Of a DNA stretch of 64,000 nucleotides, positions 43,880 to 58,807 are shown one piece after another. A program made the position numbers and the translations under genes. Below the pieces are notes generated by a model, which saw only the letters and a program-made list of their open reading frames with translations, was not told where the DNA came from and did not search any database. Each line of letters opens with the position of its first letter. Positions within the stretch are counted from its first letter, which is position 1. This stretch comes from Streptomyces nigra (GTDB lineage: Bacteria > Actinomycetota > Actinomycetes > Streptomycetales > Streptomycetaceae): positions 2,286,501 to 2,350,500 of the forward strand of contig NZ_CP029043.1 of the NCBI RefSeq assembly GCF_003074055.1. Reading direction: 5' to 3'.

Positions 43880-43924
43880 GGCGGGCCGGGGGCGCCCCAC
43901 CGGGGAGGGCGCCCCCGGCCCGCC
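43880..43924. terminator. Bidirectional terminator, 18-bp stem
   Basis: GGCGGGCCGGGGGCGCCC pairs perfectly with GGGCGCCCCCGGCCCGCC around a nine-base loop, in the 58-bp gap between the convergent membrane-protein and AraC genes. Confidence 0.88.
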
Positions 43925-43925
43925 G

Positions 43926-44516
43926 TCACGTTCTCGCGCGGGCGCCCGCCGGTGCCGTGCCGTTGACGGCGGCGGCCAGGCCGAACGGCGCCTCACGGTT
44001 GCGCATCGGCCGGGTCACCTGCTTCGCCACACAGGACGGGATGCCGGCCACCGCACCGGTCTCCTGGCGCCGGTAGGCGCTCGGCGACATCCCGACCAGC
44101 TCCGTGAAACGGGTGCTGAAGGTGCCCAGGGACGAGCAGCCGACCTCGAAGCAGACCTCCGTGACGCTGAGGTCGCCGCGGCGCAGCAGGGCCATCGCCC
44201 GCTCGATGCGCCGCGTCATCAGATAGCCGTAGGGCGACTCGCCGTAGGCGGCCCGGAACTCGCGGCTGAGATGGCCCGCCGACATGTGGACGCCGCGGGC
44301 GAGGGCCTCCACGTCGAGGGGCCGCGCGTACTCCCGGTCCATCCGGTCGCGGACGCGGCGCAGCGCGACCAGGGTGCGCAGCCGCTGTTCGTCGGGGGTC
44401 GAGCGGTGGGACGTCACCCCCACATCTTCGCCGGGGGCCTCCTCGGACGTCCACTCCCGCAGCAGGCGGGAGCGGGACGTCAGCAGGGCCCTGGCCGGTG
44501 ATCCGGTCAGGCACAT
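43926..44516 (-). CDS. AraC-family transcriptional regulator
   Basis: A protein of up to 196 residues with an AraC DNA-binding domain: YARPLDVEALARGVHMSAGHLSREF, SPYGYLMTRRIERAMALLRRG, SVTEVCFEVGCSSLGTFSTRF, GMSPSAYRR. There is no N-terminal sensor domain. The ATG at 44516 lies six bases after the UvrA-like stop; a GTG at 44417 (giving a start at VTSHRSTPDEQ) would also fit. Position suggests an operon VOC - UvrA-like - AraC, where it may activate the two other genes in response to a toxic molecule (inference). Confidence 0.82.
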   Translation of the reverse strand: MCLTGSPARALLTSRSRLLREWTSEEAPGEDVGVTSHRSTPDEQRLRTLVALRRVRDRMDREYARPLDVEALARGVHMSAGHLSREFRAAYGESPYGYLMTRRIERAMALLRRGDLSVTEVCFEVGCSSLGTFSTRFTELVGMSPSAYRRQETGAVAGIPSCVAKQVTRPMRNREAPFGLAAAVNGTAPAGARART

Positions 44517-44522
44517 CGGCGC

Positions 44523-46886
<2,364 letters not shown>

Positions 46887-46939
46887 CGTGAGGTCTCCAT
46901 CTGCGACTGGGTCGGGGGTCGTCGTCCGGTGGGGCGGGG

Positions 46940-47350
46940 TCAGCCCCGGGCCTGGATGCGGATGAGGTTGCCCGCGGGGTCGCGGAAGGCGCAGTCGCGG
47001 ATGCCGTACGGCTGGTCGGTCGGCTCCTGCACGACCTCGGCGCCGGCGGCCTGCACCTTCTCGAAGGTCTCGTCGACGTCGGCGGTGGCCAGCAGCAGCC
47101 AGCCGTAGGTGCCCTTGGCCATCATCTCGGCGATGACCCGCCGCTCGTCGTCGGTGACACCGGGGTCGGCGGCGGGCGGCGCGAGCAGGAGCGAGGTGCC
47201 GGGCTGCCCGGGCCGTCCCACGGTGATCCAGCGCATCGTGCCCTGCCCGACGTCGTTGCGGACCTCGAAGCCGAGGACGTCCCGGTAGAAGGCCAGCGAG
47301 GCCTCCGGGTCGTCGTGCGGGAGGAAGCTGGCGTGAATGCTGATGTCCAT
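46940..47350 (-). CDS. VOC-superfamily (glyoxalase-like) protein
   Basis: A 136-residue single-domain VOC protein: ISIHASFLPHDDPEASLAFYRDVLGF, a central strip RWITVGRPGQPGTSLLL, and YGIRDCAFRDPAGNLIRI. Glyoxalase/bleomycin-resistance folds of this type bind small molecules, often with a metal. ATG 47350 begins MDISIHASF. It precedes the UvrA-like gene by 53 bases; together with AraC it forms a likely stress or toxin-response unit. Confidence 0.82.
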   Translation of the reverse strand: MDISIHASFLPHDDPEASLAFYRDVLGFEVRNDVGQGTMRWITVGRPGQPGTSLLLAPPAADPGVTDDERRVIAEMMAKGTYGWLLLATADVDETFEKVQAAGAEVVQEPTDQPYGIRDCAFRDPAGNLIRIQARG

Positions 47351-47438
47351 GCCCGTCACGCTAGCGGCGGGCGGAGGGCGGCGCTTCTCGATTCCTGACC
47401 TCACGCGCCGGAGTCCGGAAGGGGCCGGCGGGACCGCG

Positions 47439-48137
47439 TCAGGAAGGCGTTCGGGCCGCTGCTGCCAGGAGGCCCGTCACGTCCTCCGTGCACAGGGTGA
47501 GGGCGGCGCCGACCGTGGCGAGGGTGTCGCGTTCGGCGGGGGTGTAGGGGCCGTCGGCGAGGGCGATGCGGGCGCCCTGGAGGAGGATCGACTCGCGGCC
47601 GGCGGGGGCGAGGTGCGGGGCGAGCGGGTCCAGGGCCTCGTGGAGCTCTATGGCGAGCCCGGGGCCGCAGGGCTCGGACAGGACGCGGCCGGTGTCGGCG
47701 GCCAGCGCGTCCACCAGGGCGCTGAGCTGTTCCTCGGTGCAGTCGTCGAAGCCGGCCGCGCGGACCGTGGCCGCGGCGGTCTCCAGGGCGGGGCGGGCGC
47801 AGGTGCCGCCCGCGGAGAGCACGGCGAGGGCGACGGTGTGCACGGCGTCGCGGAGCATCGCGGAGAAGCGGGTGGTGGTGGGGTGGTCCAGGGCGTCGGT
47901 GCCGAAGTGGCGGCGGCAGGCCGCGCACTCGACGACGGGGCCGGTCTCGCCGCGCGGCAGCACCGGGACGCCGAGCAGGGTGAAGCGGCGGCGGCCGGTC
48001 AGCCGCTGGTAGTTGCGGTCGCCTCCGCACCCGGGGCAGAAGAACTCGCCGTCCCCGGCGGCCGTCCACACGACGCGGGTGCCCAGGAGGCGCGCAGGCC
48101 TGGCGGCACGGTCGTCTCGTCCCCGTCCTGGCAGCAC
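47439..48137 (-). CDS. TerB-like protein with N-terminal zinc ribbon
   Basis: A 232-residue protein. It has a zinc-ribbon-like part (FFCPGCGGDRNYQRL and ECAACRRHFGTD, two CxxC pairs) followed by a helical TerB-like domain (MLRDAVHTVALAVLSAGG, CTEEQLSALVDAL, RESILLQGARIALADGPYTP, AERDTLATVGAAL). The GTG at 48137 has GGAGG six bases upstream. TerB-type domains occur in tellurite-resistance and stress complexes; the function here is unknown. Confidence 0.75.
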   Translation of the reverse strand: MLPGRGRDDRAARPARLLGTRVVWTAAGDGEFFCPGCGGDRNYQRLTGRRRFTLLGVPVLPRGETGPVVECAACRRHFGTDALDHPTTTRFSAMLRDAVHTVALAVLSAGGTCARPALETAAATVRAAGFDDCTEEQLSALVDALAADTGRVLSEPCGPGLAIELHEALDPLAPHLAPAGRESILLQGARIALADGPYTPAERDTLATVGAALTLCTEDVTGLLAAAARTPS

Positions 48138-48267
48138 GTCGCACCTCCGTAACGCCACGGCAACATCGCCGCGCTTGCGTGATGTTAGCCACACCTTGGA
48201 CGTGGAGTCAGTACCCCGGACGAGACCTCTCCGTGACCTGCACGTTCGGCTGGCCGGAAACAGTCGG

Positions 48268-48300
48268 GGCCCCGCCCGCCGGAGCACGGCGGACGGGGCC
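48268..48300 (-). terminator. leuA terminator
   Basis: GGCCCCGCCCGCCG pairs with CGGCGGACGGGGCC (one mismatch) around GAGCA, 23 bases past the leuA stop. Confidence 0.75.
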
Positions 48301-48323
48301 TCGACTCCCCGTGTGGGGGACGG

Positions 48324-50185
<1,862 letters not shown>

Positions 50186-50393
50186 GCTAGCCGAGCTCTC
50201 CGGTATGCGGCGGCCCATATCAGTATGCGGGACCGGGCGCTCATGAAGGAGCCCGAGAGTATGTGCGAAAAGCCACAAGACGGACACTGCCACATAACAC
50301 AGAGCGACCACGGACCGTGACCGCATCCGCATATTTCACCAATCATGGTCGCTGCTCGTGACATCCCCCTCACGCAGTGCAATGGTGCGGCAC

Positions 50394-51464
50394 ATGACGA
50401 CCAACGGGGGCTTCGAGCCCGTCTTCTGCACCGTCGTACCGCCGCACGTCCTGGACCGGCTGGCCAAGAACGACGACCCCGCGCTCTCCGGCCCGGCCCG
50501 CAGGACCCTGGTCCGCGACAGCGAGCTGCGCGGCAGGCGCCGCGTCACCACCGAGTTCGCGCTCGCCGCGGCACCGCTCGCCAAGGCGCCGTCGGACCAG
50601 CCGCTGCGCACCATCCATGACGCCGGGCACGGCACCGCCCTGCCCGGCACCAAGGTCCGCGGCGAGGGCGACGAACCCGGCCGGGACGCCACGGTCAACC
50701 GCGCCTTCTCGGGGCTCGGCGCCACCTTCGAGCTGTTCCTGAAGGCGTACGGCCGGCACTCCATCGACGGCGACGGACTGCCGCTGGACGCCACCGTCCA
50801 CTACGACGAGGACTACAACAACGCCTTCTGGAACGGCGAGCAGATGGTGTTCGGCGACGGGGACGGCGAGATCTTCCTCGACTTCACCATCCCGATCGAC
50901 GTCATCGGGCACGAGCTCGCCCACGGCGTCACCCAGTACACGGCCAACCTCACCTACTACGGACAGCCCGGCGCGCTGAACGAGTCGATGTCCGATGTCT
51001 TCGGCGCCCTCATCAAGCAGTACACGCTCGGCCAGACCGCGACCGAGGCCGACTGGCTGATCGGCGCGGGCCTGCTCGCGCCCGGCGTCTCCGGCAAGGC
51101 ACTGCGCTCGATGAAGGAGCCGGGCAGCGCGTACGACGACGACGTCCTCGGCAAGGACCCGCAGCCCGCCACGATGGACGACTACGTCCGCACCGGCCGG
51201 GACAACGGCGGCGTCCACATCAACTCCGGCATCCCCAACCGCGCCTTCTACCTGGCCGCGACCGCGCTGGGCGGCCACGCCTGGGAGCGGGCCGGGCAGA
51301 TCTGGTTCGACGTGCTCACCGGCGGTGAGCTGCCGGACCGGGCGATGTTCACCGACTTCGCGTCCCTCACCGTGAAGGCGGCCCGGGAGCGCTTCGGCGA
51401 CGGGGGTGACGAGTTCCGGGCCGTGGCGAAGGCCTGGGAGCAGGTCGGGGTGCGGATTCCGTAG
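50394..51464 (+). CDS. Protealysin-like M4 metalloprotease
   Basis: A 356-residue thermolysin-family protease without a signal peptide. It carries the short protealysin-type propeptide (GGFEPVFCTVVPPHVLDRLA), the zinc site HELAH at 173-177 (IGHELAHGVTQY), the third ligand Glu in GALNESMSDVFG, and the catalytic His strip GGVHINSGIPN. Protealysin-like proteases are cytosolic or leave the cell by other routes. The start is taken as MTTNGGFEP at 50394; there is no clear ribosome site, so it may be leaderless. The next gene is its probable protein inhibitor. Confidence 0.9.
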   Translation: MTTNGGFEPVFCTVVPPHVLDRLAKNDDPALSGPARRTLVRDSELRGRRRVTTEFALAAAPLAKAPSDQPLRTIHDAGHGTALPGTKVRGEGDEPGRDATVNRAFSGLGATFELFLKAYGRHSIDGDGLPLDATVHYDEDYNNAFWNGEQMVFGDGDGEIFLDFTIPIDVIGHELAHGVTQYTANLTYYGQPGALNESMSDVFGALIKQYTLGQTATEADWLIGAGLLAPGVSGKALRSMKEPGSAYDDDVLGKDPQPATMDDYVRTGRDNGGVHINSGIPNRAFYLAATALGGHAWERAGQIWFDVLTGGELPDRAMFTDFASLTVKAARERFGDGGDEFRAVAKAWEQVGVRIP

Positions 51465-51484
51465 CCGCGTAATAGACAGGTCCC

Positions 51485-51751
51485 ATGCGTATTCAGGTAC
51501 GGCGCACGGGCGGGTTCGCGGGCATCGAACGGCACGCCGAGGTGGACACCTCCGGGCGGGCGGACGCCGAGAAGTGGCACGCCCTGGCCGAGAGCGCGCT
51601 GGCGTCTTGCCGGGGCACGCCGCCCGTCGGGGTGCCGGACGGCTTCAGCTATCAGATCACCGTGGACGGCCGGACGGTGTACTGCTCCGACCCCCGGCTC
51701 ACCGACGAACAGCGCGCGCTCATCTCACGGGTGCTGAAGGAGGGTGCGTAG
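51485..51751 (+). CDS. Emfourin-like inhibitor of protealysin-like protease
   Basis: An 88-residue protein starting MRIQVRRTGGFAGIERHAEVD, with DGFSYQITVDGRTVYCSDP and TDEQRALISRVLK. This matches emfourin (M4in), the small protein inhibitor encoded next to protealysin-like protease genes, first described in Serratia. It begins 20 bases after the protease stop and is therefore co-transcribed. It should hold the intracellular protease inactive. Confidence 0.82.
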   Translation: MRIQVRRTGGFAGIERHAEVDTSGRADAEKWHALAESALASCRGTPPVGVPDGFSYQITVDGRTVYCSDPRLTDEQRALISRVLKEGA

Positions 51752-51807
51752 GACGTGTCCTGTCGGGCCGTTGACTAATGCCTCCGCCGGTGCCGATGAT
51801 CCGGCGC

Positions 51808-53151
51808 ATGGCGATCGACGAGCGCGGCGCGACCCCATCGACACCCCGATTCCCGGACGGCTTCCTGTGGGGGGTGTCCACCTCCGCCCACCAGATCGAG
51901 GGCGCGGCGGACACCCGTGGGCGGTCCGTGTGGGACGCGTTCACGGCCGAGCCGGGGCGGGTGAAGGACGGGTCGACGGCCGAGGTGGCCTGCGACCACT
52001 TCCACCGCTACCGCGAGGACGTGGCGCTGCTCTCCGGTCTCGGCGTGGACGCGTACCGGTTCTCCATCTCCTGGCCGCGGGTGAACTCCCCGCAGGGGCT
52101 GGACTTCTACGACCGTCTGGTGGACGAGCTGTGCGCGGCGGGCGTGCGCCCGGTGCCGACACTCTTCCACTGGGACCTGCCGGTCGAACTGGACTGGCTG
52201 GAGCGGGACACGGCCGACCGGTTCGCCGCGTACGTGTCCGTGGTCGCGGACCGCCTCGGCGACCGGGTCGGCACGTGGATCACCCTCAACGAACCGGCCG
52301 AGCACACGCTGCTGGGCCACGCCCTGGGCACCCACGCGCCCGGCCGGCGACTCCTGTTCGACGCCCTGCCGGTCGCCCACCACCAGTTGCTGGCCCACGG
52401 GCTCGCCGTGCAGGCGCTGCGCGCGGCCGGCGCGACGGATGTCGGGATCGCCAACTCCCACGGGCCGACCTGGCCGGCCTCCCAGGAGCAGGCCGACCTG
52501 GAGGCGGCCGACTTCTACGACCTGCTGCTGAACCGGCTGTTCGCCGACCCGCTGCTGCTCGGCCGCTACCCCGACGGCATCGACGCGCTTCTGCCGGGAG
52601 ACGTCGAGGCCGACCTGAAGGTCATCGCGCAGCCGCTCGACTTCTACGGCGTCAACTACTACGCGCCGACCCGGGTGGGGGCGCCGCAGGGCACGGAGAT
52701 CGAGTTCGGCGGGGTCAGCATGCCCGCCGAACTGCCCTTCTCCGTACGGGACATCGAGGGCGTCCCGACGACCGACTTCGGCTGGCCGGTGGTGCCGGAA
52801 GGTCTGACCGAACTCCTCACCGGCTTCCGGGACCGCTACGGCGACCGTCTCCCGCCGTTCGTCATCACCGAGAACGGCTGCTCCTACGAGGGCGTCGACG
52901 ACCGGGAGCGCATCGCCTATCTGGACGGCCATGTCCGCGCGCTGCACCGGGCGGTGGAGGCGGGCGTGGACGTGCGCGGCTACTTCGTCTGGTCGCTGCT
53001 GGACAACTTCGAGTGGGCGGAGGGCTACGCGCGCCGCTTCGGGCTGGTGCACGTCGACTTCGCCACGCAGCGGCGCACGCCGAAGGCCTCCTACCGCTGG
53101 TTCCGCGAGCTGCTGCGGGACCAGCGGCAGGCGGGGCCCCGGACCGGCTGA
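51808..53151 (+). CDS. GH1 beta-glucosidase
   Basis: A 447-residue family 1 glycosidase. Features: FPDGFLWGVSTSAHQIEGA, the acid/base Glu in ITLNEPAEH (about residue 162), YGVNYY, the nucleophile Glu in VITENGCSY, and SLLDNFEWAEGYARRFGL. It is cytosolic and cleaves beta-glucosides such as cellobiose; the exact substrate is not known. The start is uncertain among ATGs at 51796 and 51808 and one slightly further upstream. It converges on the epimerase gene, 16 bp away. Confidence 0.92.
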   Translation: MAIDERGATPSTPRFPDGFLWGVSTSAHQIEGAADTRGRSVWDAFTAEPGRVKDGSTAEVACDHFHRYREDVALLSGLGVDAYRFSISWPRVNSPQGLDFYDRLVDELCAAGVRPVPTLFHWDLPVELDWLERDTADRFAAYVSVVADRLGDRVGTWITLNEPAEHTLLGHALGTHAPGRRLLFDALPVAHHQLLAHGLAVQALRAAGATDVGIANSHGPTWPASQEQADLEAADFYDLLLNRLFADPLLLGRYPDGIDALLPGDVEADLKVIAQPLDFYGVNYYAPTRVGAPQGTEIEFGGVSMPAELPFSVRDIEGVPTTDFGWPVVPEGLTELLTGFRDRYGDRLPPFVITENGCSYEGVDDRERIAYLDGHVRALHRAVEAGVDVRGYFVWSLLDNFEWAEGYARRFGLVHVDFATQRRTPKASYRWFRELLRDQRQAGPRTG

Positions 53152-53167
53152 CCGGTCCGGCCCCGCG

Positions 53168-54022
53168 TCACAGCGCCCCGGCGTCCCGGGCGGTCCACAC
53201 GCTCGGGTAGATCGGCCGGAAGCCGAGCTCGCGGCGGATGCGCCGGGTGTCCACGATGTTGTGCCAGGGGTCGGGGTCGGTGTTGTCGTACAGCGCGGCG
53301 GGCACCTCCAGGCCGCTGAGCTGGTACAGCTCGACGGTGGTGACGGGGGCGTCGTCGCCGACGTTGTAGATGCGGCCCGCGATCCCGGGCGTGTACAGCA
53401 GGCGGGTCAGGGCCTGGCCGACGTCCGCGTGGTGGGCCATGTGCAGCCGCTGCTGCGGAGCCCAGCGCGGGGCCCACGCCATGGCGTTCTCCAGATGCGG
53501 GTCGCCCTCGCCGTAGACGAACGGGAGCCGGGCGATGCGCACGTCCAGGCCCTCCATCGCCAGCAGCCCCCGCTCGGCCTCCAGCTTGGAGGCCGGGTAG
53601 GCGCCCCACATGTGCCCGCCGGGCCTGCTCTCGTCCTCCTCGACCAGCGGGCGTCCGCGGCCGGCGCCGTACACGTTGTTCGTGCTGATCTGCACGAACC
53701 GCTCCACCCCGGCCGTCCGCGCGGCCCGGCCGAGCGCCAGGGCGGCGTCCCCGTTGACCGCCCACGCCTCCTCGTCGGGGACCCCGCGGAAGGCCGCCGC
53801 GACATTGACGACCGCGTCGACGCCGGCGACCGCCTTGCCGAGCGCCTCCTCGTCCCGCAGGTCGCCGACGACGACCTCGGCGCCCAGCTCCGCGAACCGC
53901 TCGCCGCGCGCCGCGTCCCGGACCAGGACCCTGATCCGGTCCCCCGGCCCGGCCTGCGTCAGCAGCCGCGGCACGAGCCGCCGGCCGACCTGTCCCGTCG
54001 TACCCGTCACCAGTGTCTGCAT
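53168..54022 (-). CDS. NAD-dependent epimerase/dehydratase
   Basis: A 284-residue extended SDR. It has TGTTGQVGRRLVPRLL, DLRDEEAL, VVNVAAAF, then STNNVYGAG and the catalytic YPASK. It likely acts on a sugar nucleotide or small carbonyl compound. GAGGAG precedes the ATG. The divergent XRE regulator across a 101-bp gap is its probable controller. Confidence 0.87.
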   Translation of the reverse strand: MQTLVTGTTGQVGRRLVPRLLTQAGPGDRIRVLVRDAARGERFAELGAEVVVGDLRDEEALGKAVAGVDAVVNVAAAFRGVPDEEAWAVNGDAALALGRAARTAGVERFVQISTNNVYGAGRGRPLVEEDESRPGGHMWGAYPASKLEAERGLLAMEGLDVRIARLPFVYGEGDPHLENAMAWAPRWAPQQRLHMAHHADVGQALTRLLYTPGIAGRIYNVGDDAPVTTVELYQLSGLEVPAALYDNTDPDPWHNIVDTRRIRRELGFRPIYPSVWTARDAGAL

Positions 54023-54080
54023 GATCTGCTCCTCTCGTCTCCCACCACCCTCGGCGGGGACCGGCGCGGGCGGGAGAGAC

Positions 54081-54102
54081 CCGTCGATCGGGGGATCGGC
54101 GG
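54081..54102. promoter_or_regulatory. Dyad between epimerase and XRE regulator
   Basis: CCGTCGATC and GATCGGCGG (8 of 9 pairs) flank GGGG. It lies 22 bases before the XRE start and 59 bases from the epimerase ATG, a place expected for an operator of the divergent pair. Confidence 0.5.
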
Positions 54103-54123
54103 TCCCTGGTTACGGCGCGCGCG

Positions 54124-54987
54124 ATGGCGCAGGCTGGAGGGGTGAACCGAGCCGAACTCGCCGACTTCCTGCGCCGCGGCCGCGCCCGGCTGGCCCCGTC
54201 GGACGTGGGTCTCACCCCCGGGGCGCGGCGCCGTACGCCGGGCCTGCGCCGGGAGGAGGTGGCGCAGCTGGCCGGGATGTCCGTGGACTACTACACGCGT
54301 CTGGAGCAGTCCCGTGGCCCGCGCCCCTCGCGGCAGATGCTGACCGCGCTGGCCCGTGCGCTGCGCCTGACGGAGGACGAGCGCGACCACCTCTTCCATC
54401 TGTCCGGCGAGGAGCCGCCGCGGCGCGAGACGGCGTCGGCACACGTACGCCCCGGGCTGCTGCTGATCCTGGACCGGCTGTACGACTCACCGGCGCAGGT
54501 GGTGACCGACTGCGGCGAGATGCTGGCGCAGAACGCGATGGCCCGGGCGCTGTCCGGGGACGTGATGTCCCGCCCGCGGCGGGAGCGCAATCTGACCCGG
54601 GGCTTCTTCCTCGACCCGGCCGCGCGCACCCTCTTCCCGCCGGAGGACCACGAGGAGATCGCGCGGGCGCAGGTGGCCAATCTGCGCGCGGTGGCCGCGG
54701 CCCGCCCCGACGACCCGGAGCCGGCCGGTCTGGTCGCCGAACTGCGCGCGGGCAGCGAGGAGTTCGCCCGGCTGTGGGACGCGCACGAGGTGGCCCGGCG
54801 CGACCAGGCGACCAAGCGCTTCCTGCACCCGCTGGTGGGGCTGCTGGAGCTGGACTGCGAGGTCATGGTCAGCCATCGGCAGCGGCACCTCCTGGTCGTG
54901 CACTCCGCCCGGCCCGGCACGGACGCCCATGAGCGCCTGCAGCTGCTGCGGGTGGTGGGCCTCCAGGACATGTCGACCCGCGGATAG
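54124..54987 (+). CDS. XRE regulator with MmyB-like ligand domain
   Basis: A 287-residue regulator: an N-terminal HTH (TPGARRRTPGLRREEVAQLAGM then SVDYYTRLEQSRGPRPS) and a C-terminal PAS-like MmyB domain (LDRLYDSPAQVVTDCGEMLAQ, NLTRGFFLDPAARTLF, FLHPLVGLLELDCEVM). This family usually represses a divergent oxidoreductase gene and releases DNA on binding a ligand. The start is either ATG 54124 or GTG 54142 (MNRAELADFL-like); for the latter the GGAGG is rather close. Confidence 0.88.
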   Translation: MAQAGGVNRAELADFLRRGRARLAPSDVGLTPGARRRTPGLRREEVAQLAGMSVDYYTRLEQSRGPRPSRQMLTALARALRLTEDERDHLFHLSGEEPPRRETASAHVRPGLLLILDRLYDSPAQVVTDCGEMLAQNAMARALSGDVMSRPRRERNLTRGFFLDPAARTLFPPEDHEEIARAQVANLRAVAAARPDDPEPAGLVAELRAGSEEFARLWDAHEVARRDQATKRFLHPLVGLLELDCEVMVSHRQRHLLVVHSARPGTDAHERLQLLRVVGLQDMSTRG

Positions 54988-55159
54988 CCGGGTGGCGCCG
55001 AGGCCGGTTTTCACCCTTGCCGGCCTCCGTCCCACGCGCATCAATGGGAACGGCGGTTCCGACGGACCGTCAGATCCGGCCCGCCCGCAGATGTCCGCAC
55101 CCGTCCGCCGGGCCGTCCCCCCACATGCACGCCCCCACACCCGAGAGGGAGCGATTCCC

Positions 55160-55636
55160 ATGAGACGTACGCGTATCGGAGCAGGTGCGGCCCTGGCGGC
55201 CGGGGCGCTCGCGGTCACCGGGCTGGTCCTCGCGCCGGCCGCGCTGGCGGTCACCCCCGACAAGGCGACGATCACCGCGGACTGCGGCGGCTTCGGCGGC
55301 GGCGAGGCCACGCTCACGGCGGCGCAGGACGGCACCGCCGCCACCCTCACCGTCGACTCCTCCGCCATCACCGCGCCGATCGCGCTCGGCGAGGACTCCA
55401 TCGCCTCGACGCTCACCCTGGTGAAGGCGGGCGGTGGCACCGTCGTCTTCAGCGGCACCGAGAACCCGGCGATGGCCGCGGGCGACCCCGTCCAGGTCGG
55501 CCCGCTCAGCGGCACCGTGGCCTCCGGGGACAGCCTGGAGGCGTTCGGCGGCTCGCTCGAGATGACCGTCTTCGGCATCACGATCACCTGCACGGCGACC
55601 GGACCGCAGGCCCCGGGCCCGTTCGTCTTCGACTGA
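55160..55636 (+). CDS. Secreted protein of unknown function
   Basis: A 158-residue exported protein. A clear Sec signal (GAGAALAAGALAVTGLVLAPAALA) precedes a Gly/Thr/Ser-rich beta-type domain (ADCGGFGGGEATLTAAQDGTA, VVFSGTENPAMAAGD, GITITCTATGPQ) with two Cys that could form a disulphide. ATG 55160 follows GAGGGAG. No known family is evident. Upstream 172 bp contain no gene. Confidence 0.75.
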   Translation: MRRTRIGAGAALAAGALAVTGLVLAPAALAVTPDKATITADCGGFGGGEATLTAAQDGTAATLTVDSSAITAPIALGEDSIASTLTLVKAGGGTVVFSGTENPAMAAGDPVQVGPLSGTVASGDSLEAFGGSLEMTVFGITITCTATGPQAPGPFVFD

Positions 55637-55668
55637 CCGGCGCGGCGTACGCGGGCGCGGTCCGGGCG

Positions 55669-57080
<1,412 letters not shown>

Positions 57081-57087
57081 GGCCCTC

Positions 57088-57106
57088 GCCGGCTCCGGGA
57101 GCCGGC
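57088..57106 (+). terminator. Hairpin after era
   Basis: GCCGGCT and AGCCGGC pair around CCGGG, eight bases past the era stop, followed by CCGGGAAAAG. It probably separates era from the phoH operon. Confidence 0.6.
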
Positions 57107-57222
57107 CCGGGAAAAGCCCTACGGCGTTGTCGGTCCCGCGGCGTACCCTGGAAAACGCCAGGCCGCCCATGTGGCGGGCGAGTCGTTTCGAGGAGGACGA
57201 GCAAGGCCTTCAGAGCCGGCCC

Positions 57223-58296
57223 ATGACTCAGACACCCACAGCTCACACACCCGCGCAGGGGCAGGCGAGAGCACATTTCACCGTCCCCGCCCAGCACCCC
57301 ATGGTGACCGTGCTGGGGTCCGGCGACTCCCTGTTGCGCGTGGTCGAGAAGGCCTTCCCGGCGGCCGACATCCATGTCCGGGGCAACGAGATCAGCGCGG
57401 TCGGCGACGCCGCGGAGGTCGCCCTCATCCAGCGCCTGTTCGACGAGATGATGCTGGTGCTCCGCACCGGGCAGCCGATGACGGAGGACGCAGTGGAACG
57501 CTCGATCGCCATGCTCAGGGCGAGTGACAACGGCGAGGGCGACGGCCAGGAGACCCCGGCCGAGGTGCTCACGCAGAACATCCTCTCCTCGCGCGGCCGC
57601 ACCATCCGCCCCAAGACGCTCAACCAGAAGCGGTACGTCGACGCCATAGACAAGCACACGATCGTCTTCGGCATCGGCCCCGCCGGTACGGGCAAGACCT
57701 ATCTGGCCATGGCCAAGGCGGTGCAGGCCCTGCAGTCCAAGCAGGTCAACCGCATCATCCTGACCCGGCCCGCGGTCGAGGCCGGCGAGCGGCTGGGCTT
57801 CCTGCCGGGCACGCTGTACGAGAAGATCGACCCCTATCTGCGCCCGCTGTACGACGCGCTGCACGACATGCTCGACCCGGACTCGATCCCGCGGCTCATG
57901 GCGGCCGGGACGATCGAGGTCGCGCCGCTCGCCTACATGCGTGGCCGCACCCTGAACGACGCCTTCATCATCCTGGACGAGGCCCAGAACACGAGCCCCG
58001 AACAGATGAAGATGTTCCTCACCCGCCTCGGTTTCGACTCGAAGATCGTCATCACCGGTGACGTCACCCAGGTCGACCTCCCGGACGGCACGAAGTCCGG
58101 TCTGCGGCAGGTGCAGGACATCCTCGACGGCGTCGACGACGTCCACTTCTCGCGTCTGTCGTCGCAGGATGTCGTCCGGCACAAGCTGGTCGGCCGTATC
58201 GTCGACGCGTACGAGAAGTACGACACCACGCACGGCACCCAGAACGGCACCCACAAGGGTCCGGGCCGGGGCAAGTCCGGGCACAAGGGGAAGTAG
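57223..58296 (+). CDS. phoH: PhoH-family ATPase
   Basis: A 357-residue P-loop protein. Walker [33 protein letters not shown], Walker [13 protein letters not shown], and [11 protein letters not shown] are all present; the N-terminal 110 residues form the usual PhoH-like extension. The family works with YbeY in RNA metabolism. ATG 57223 ([10 protein letters not shown]) is taken; the upstream frame is poorly conserved. It is 13 bases before ybeY. Confidence 0.93.
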   Translation: MTQTPTAHTPAQGQARAHFTVPAQHPMVTVLGSGDSLLRVVEKAFPAADIHVRGNEISAVGDAAEVALIQRLFDEMMLVLRTGQPMTEDAVERSIAMLRASDNGEGDGQETPAEVLTQNILSSRGRTIRPKTLNQKRYVDAIDKHTIVFGIGPAGTGKTYLAMAKAVQALQSKQVNRIILTRPAVEAGERLGFLPGTLYEKIDPYLRPLYDALHDMLDPDSIPRLMAAGTIEVAPLAYMRGRTLNDAFIILDEAQNTSPEQMKMFLTRLGFDSKIVITGDVTQVDLPDGTKSGLRQVQDILDGVDDVHFSRLSSQDVVRHKLVGRIVDAYEKYDTTHGTQNGTHKGPGRGKSGHKGK

Positions 58297-58309
58297 ACCG
58301 AGCACCAGC

Positions 58310-58807
58310 ATGTCGATCGACGTCAACAACGAGTCCGGTACCGAGGTCGACGAGCAGGCGATCCTCGACATCGCCCGCTACGCCCTGGGGCGGATGCGCA
58401 TCCACCCGCTGTCCGAGCTCTCGGTGATCGTGGTGGACGCCGCCGCCATGGAGCAGCTGCACATCCAGTGGATGGACCTGCCCGGGCCCACCGATGTCAT
58501 GTCGTTCCCCATGGACGAGCTGCGGCCGCCCTCCAAGGACGACGACGAGCCCCCGCAGGGTCTGCTCGGGGACATCGTGCTGTGCCCGGAGGTCGCCGCC
58601 AAGCAGGGCGCCGAGGCCCCGACGCAGCACAGCATGGACGAGGAGCTGCAGCTGCTCACCGTCCACGGTGTGCTGCACCTCCTCGGCTACGACCACGAGG
58701 AGCCCGACGAGAAGGCCGAGATGTTCGGTCTGCAGGCGGCCATCGTGGACGGCTGGCGTGCGGAGAAGGGGCTCACCGGTCCCTCCCCCGCCCCGACCGT
58801 GTCATGA
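58310..58807 (+). CDS. ybeY: Endoribonuclease YbeY
   Basis: A 165-residue zinc endoribonuclease for 16S rRNA maturation. The metal site is [11 protein letters not shown] (H-x3-H-x5-H), preceded by DVMSFPMDE and [11 protein letters not shown]. Overlap with the corC-like gene (ATGA) shows an operon phoH-ybeY-corC-mmcQ. Confidence 0.95.
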   Translation: MSIDVNNESGTEVDEQAILDIARYALGRMRIHPLSELSVIVVDAAAMEQLHIQWMDLPGPTDVMSFPMDELRPPSKDDDEPPQGLLGDIVLCPEVAAKQGAEAPTQHSMDEELQLLTVHGVLHLLGYDHEEPDEKAEMFGLQAAIVDGWRAEKGLTGPSPAPTVS

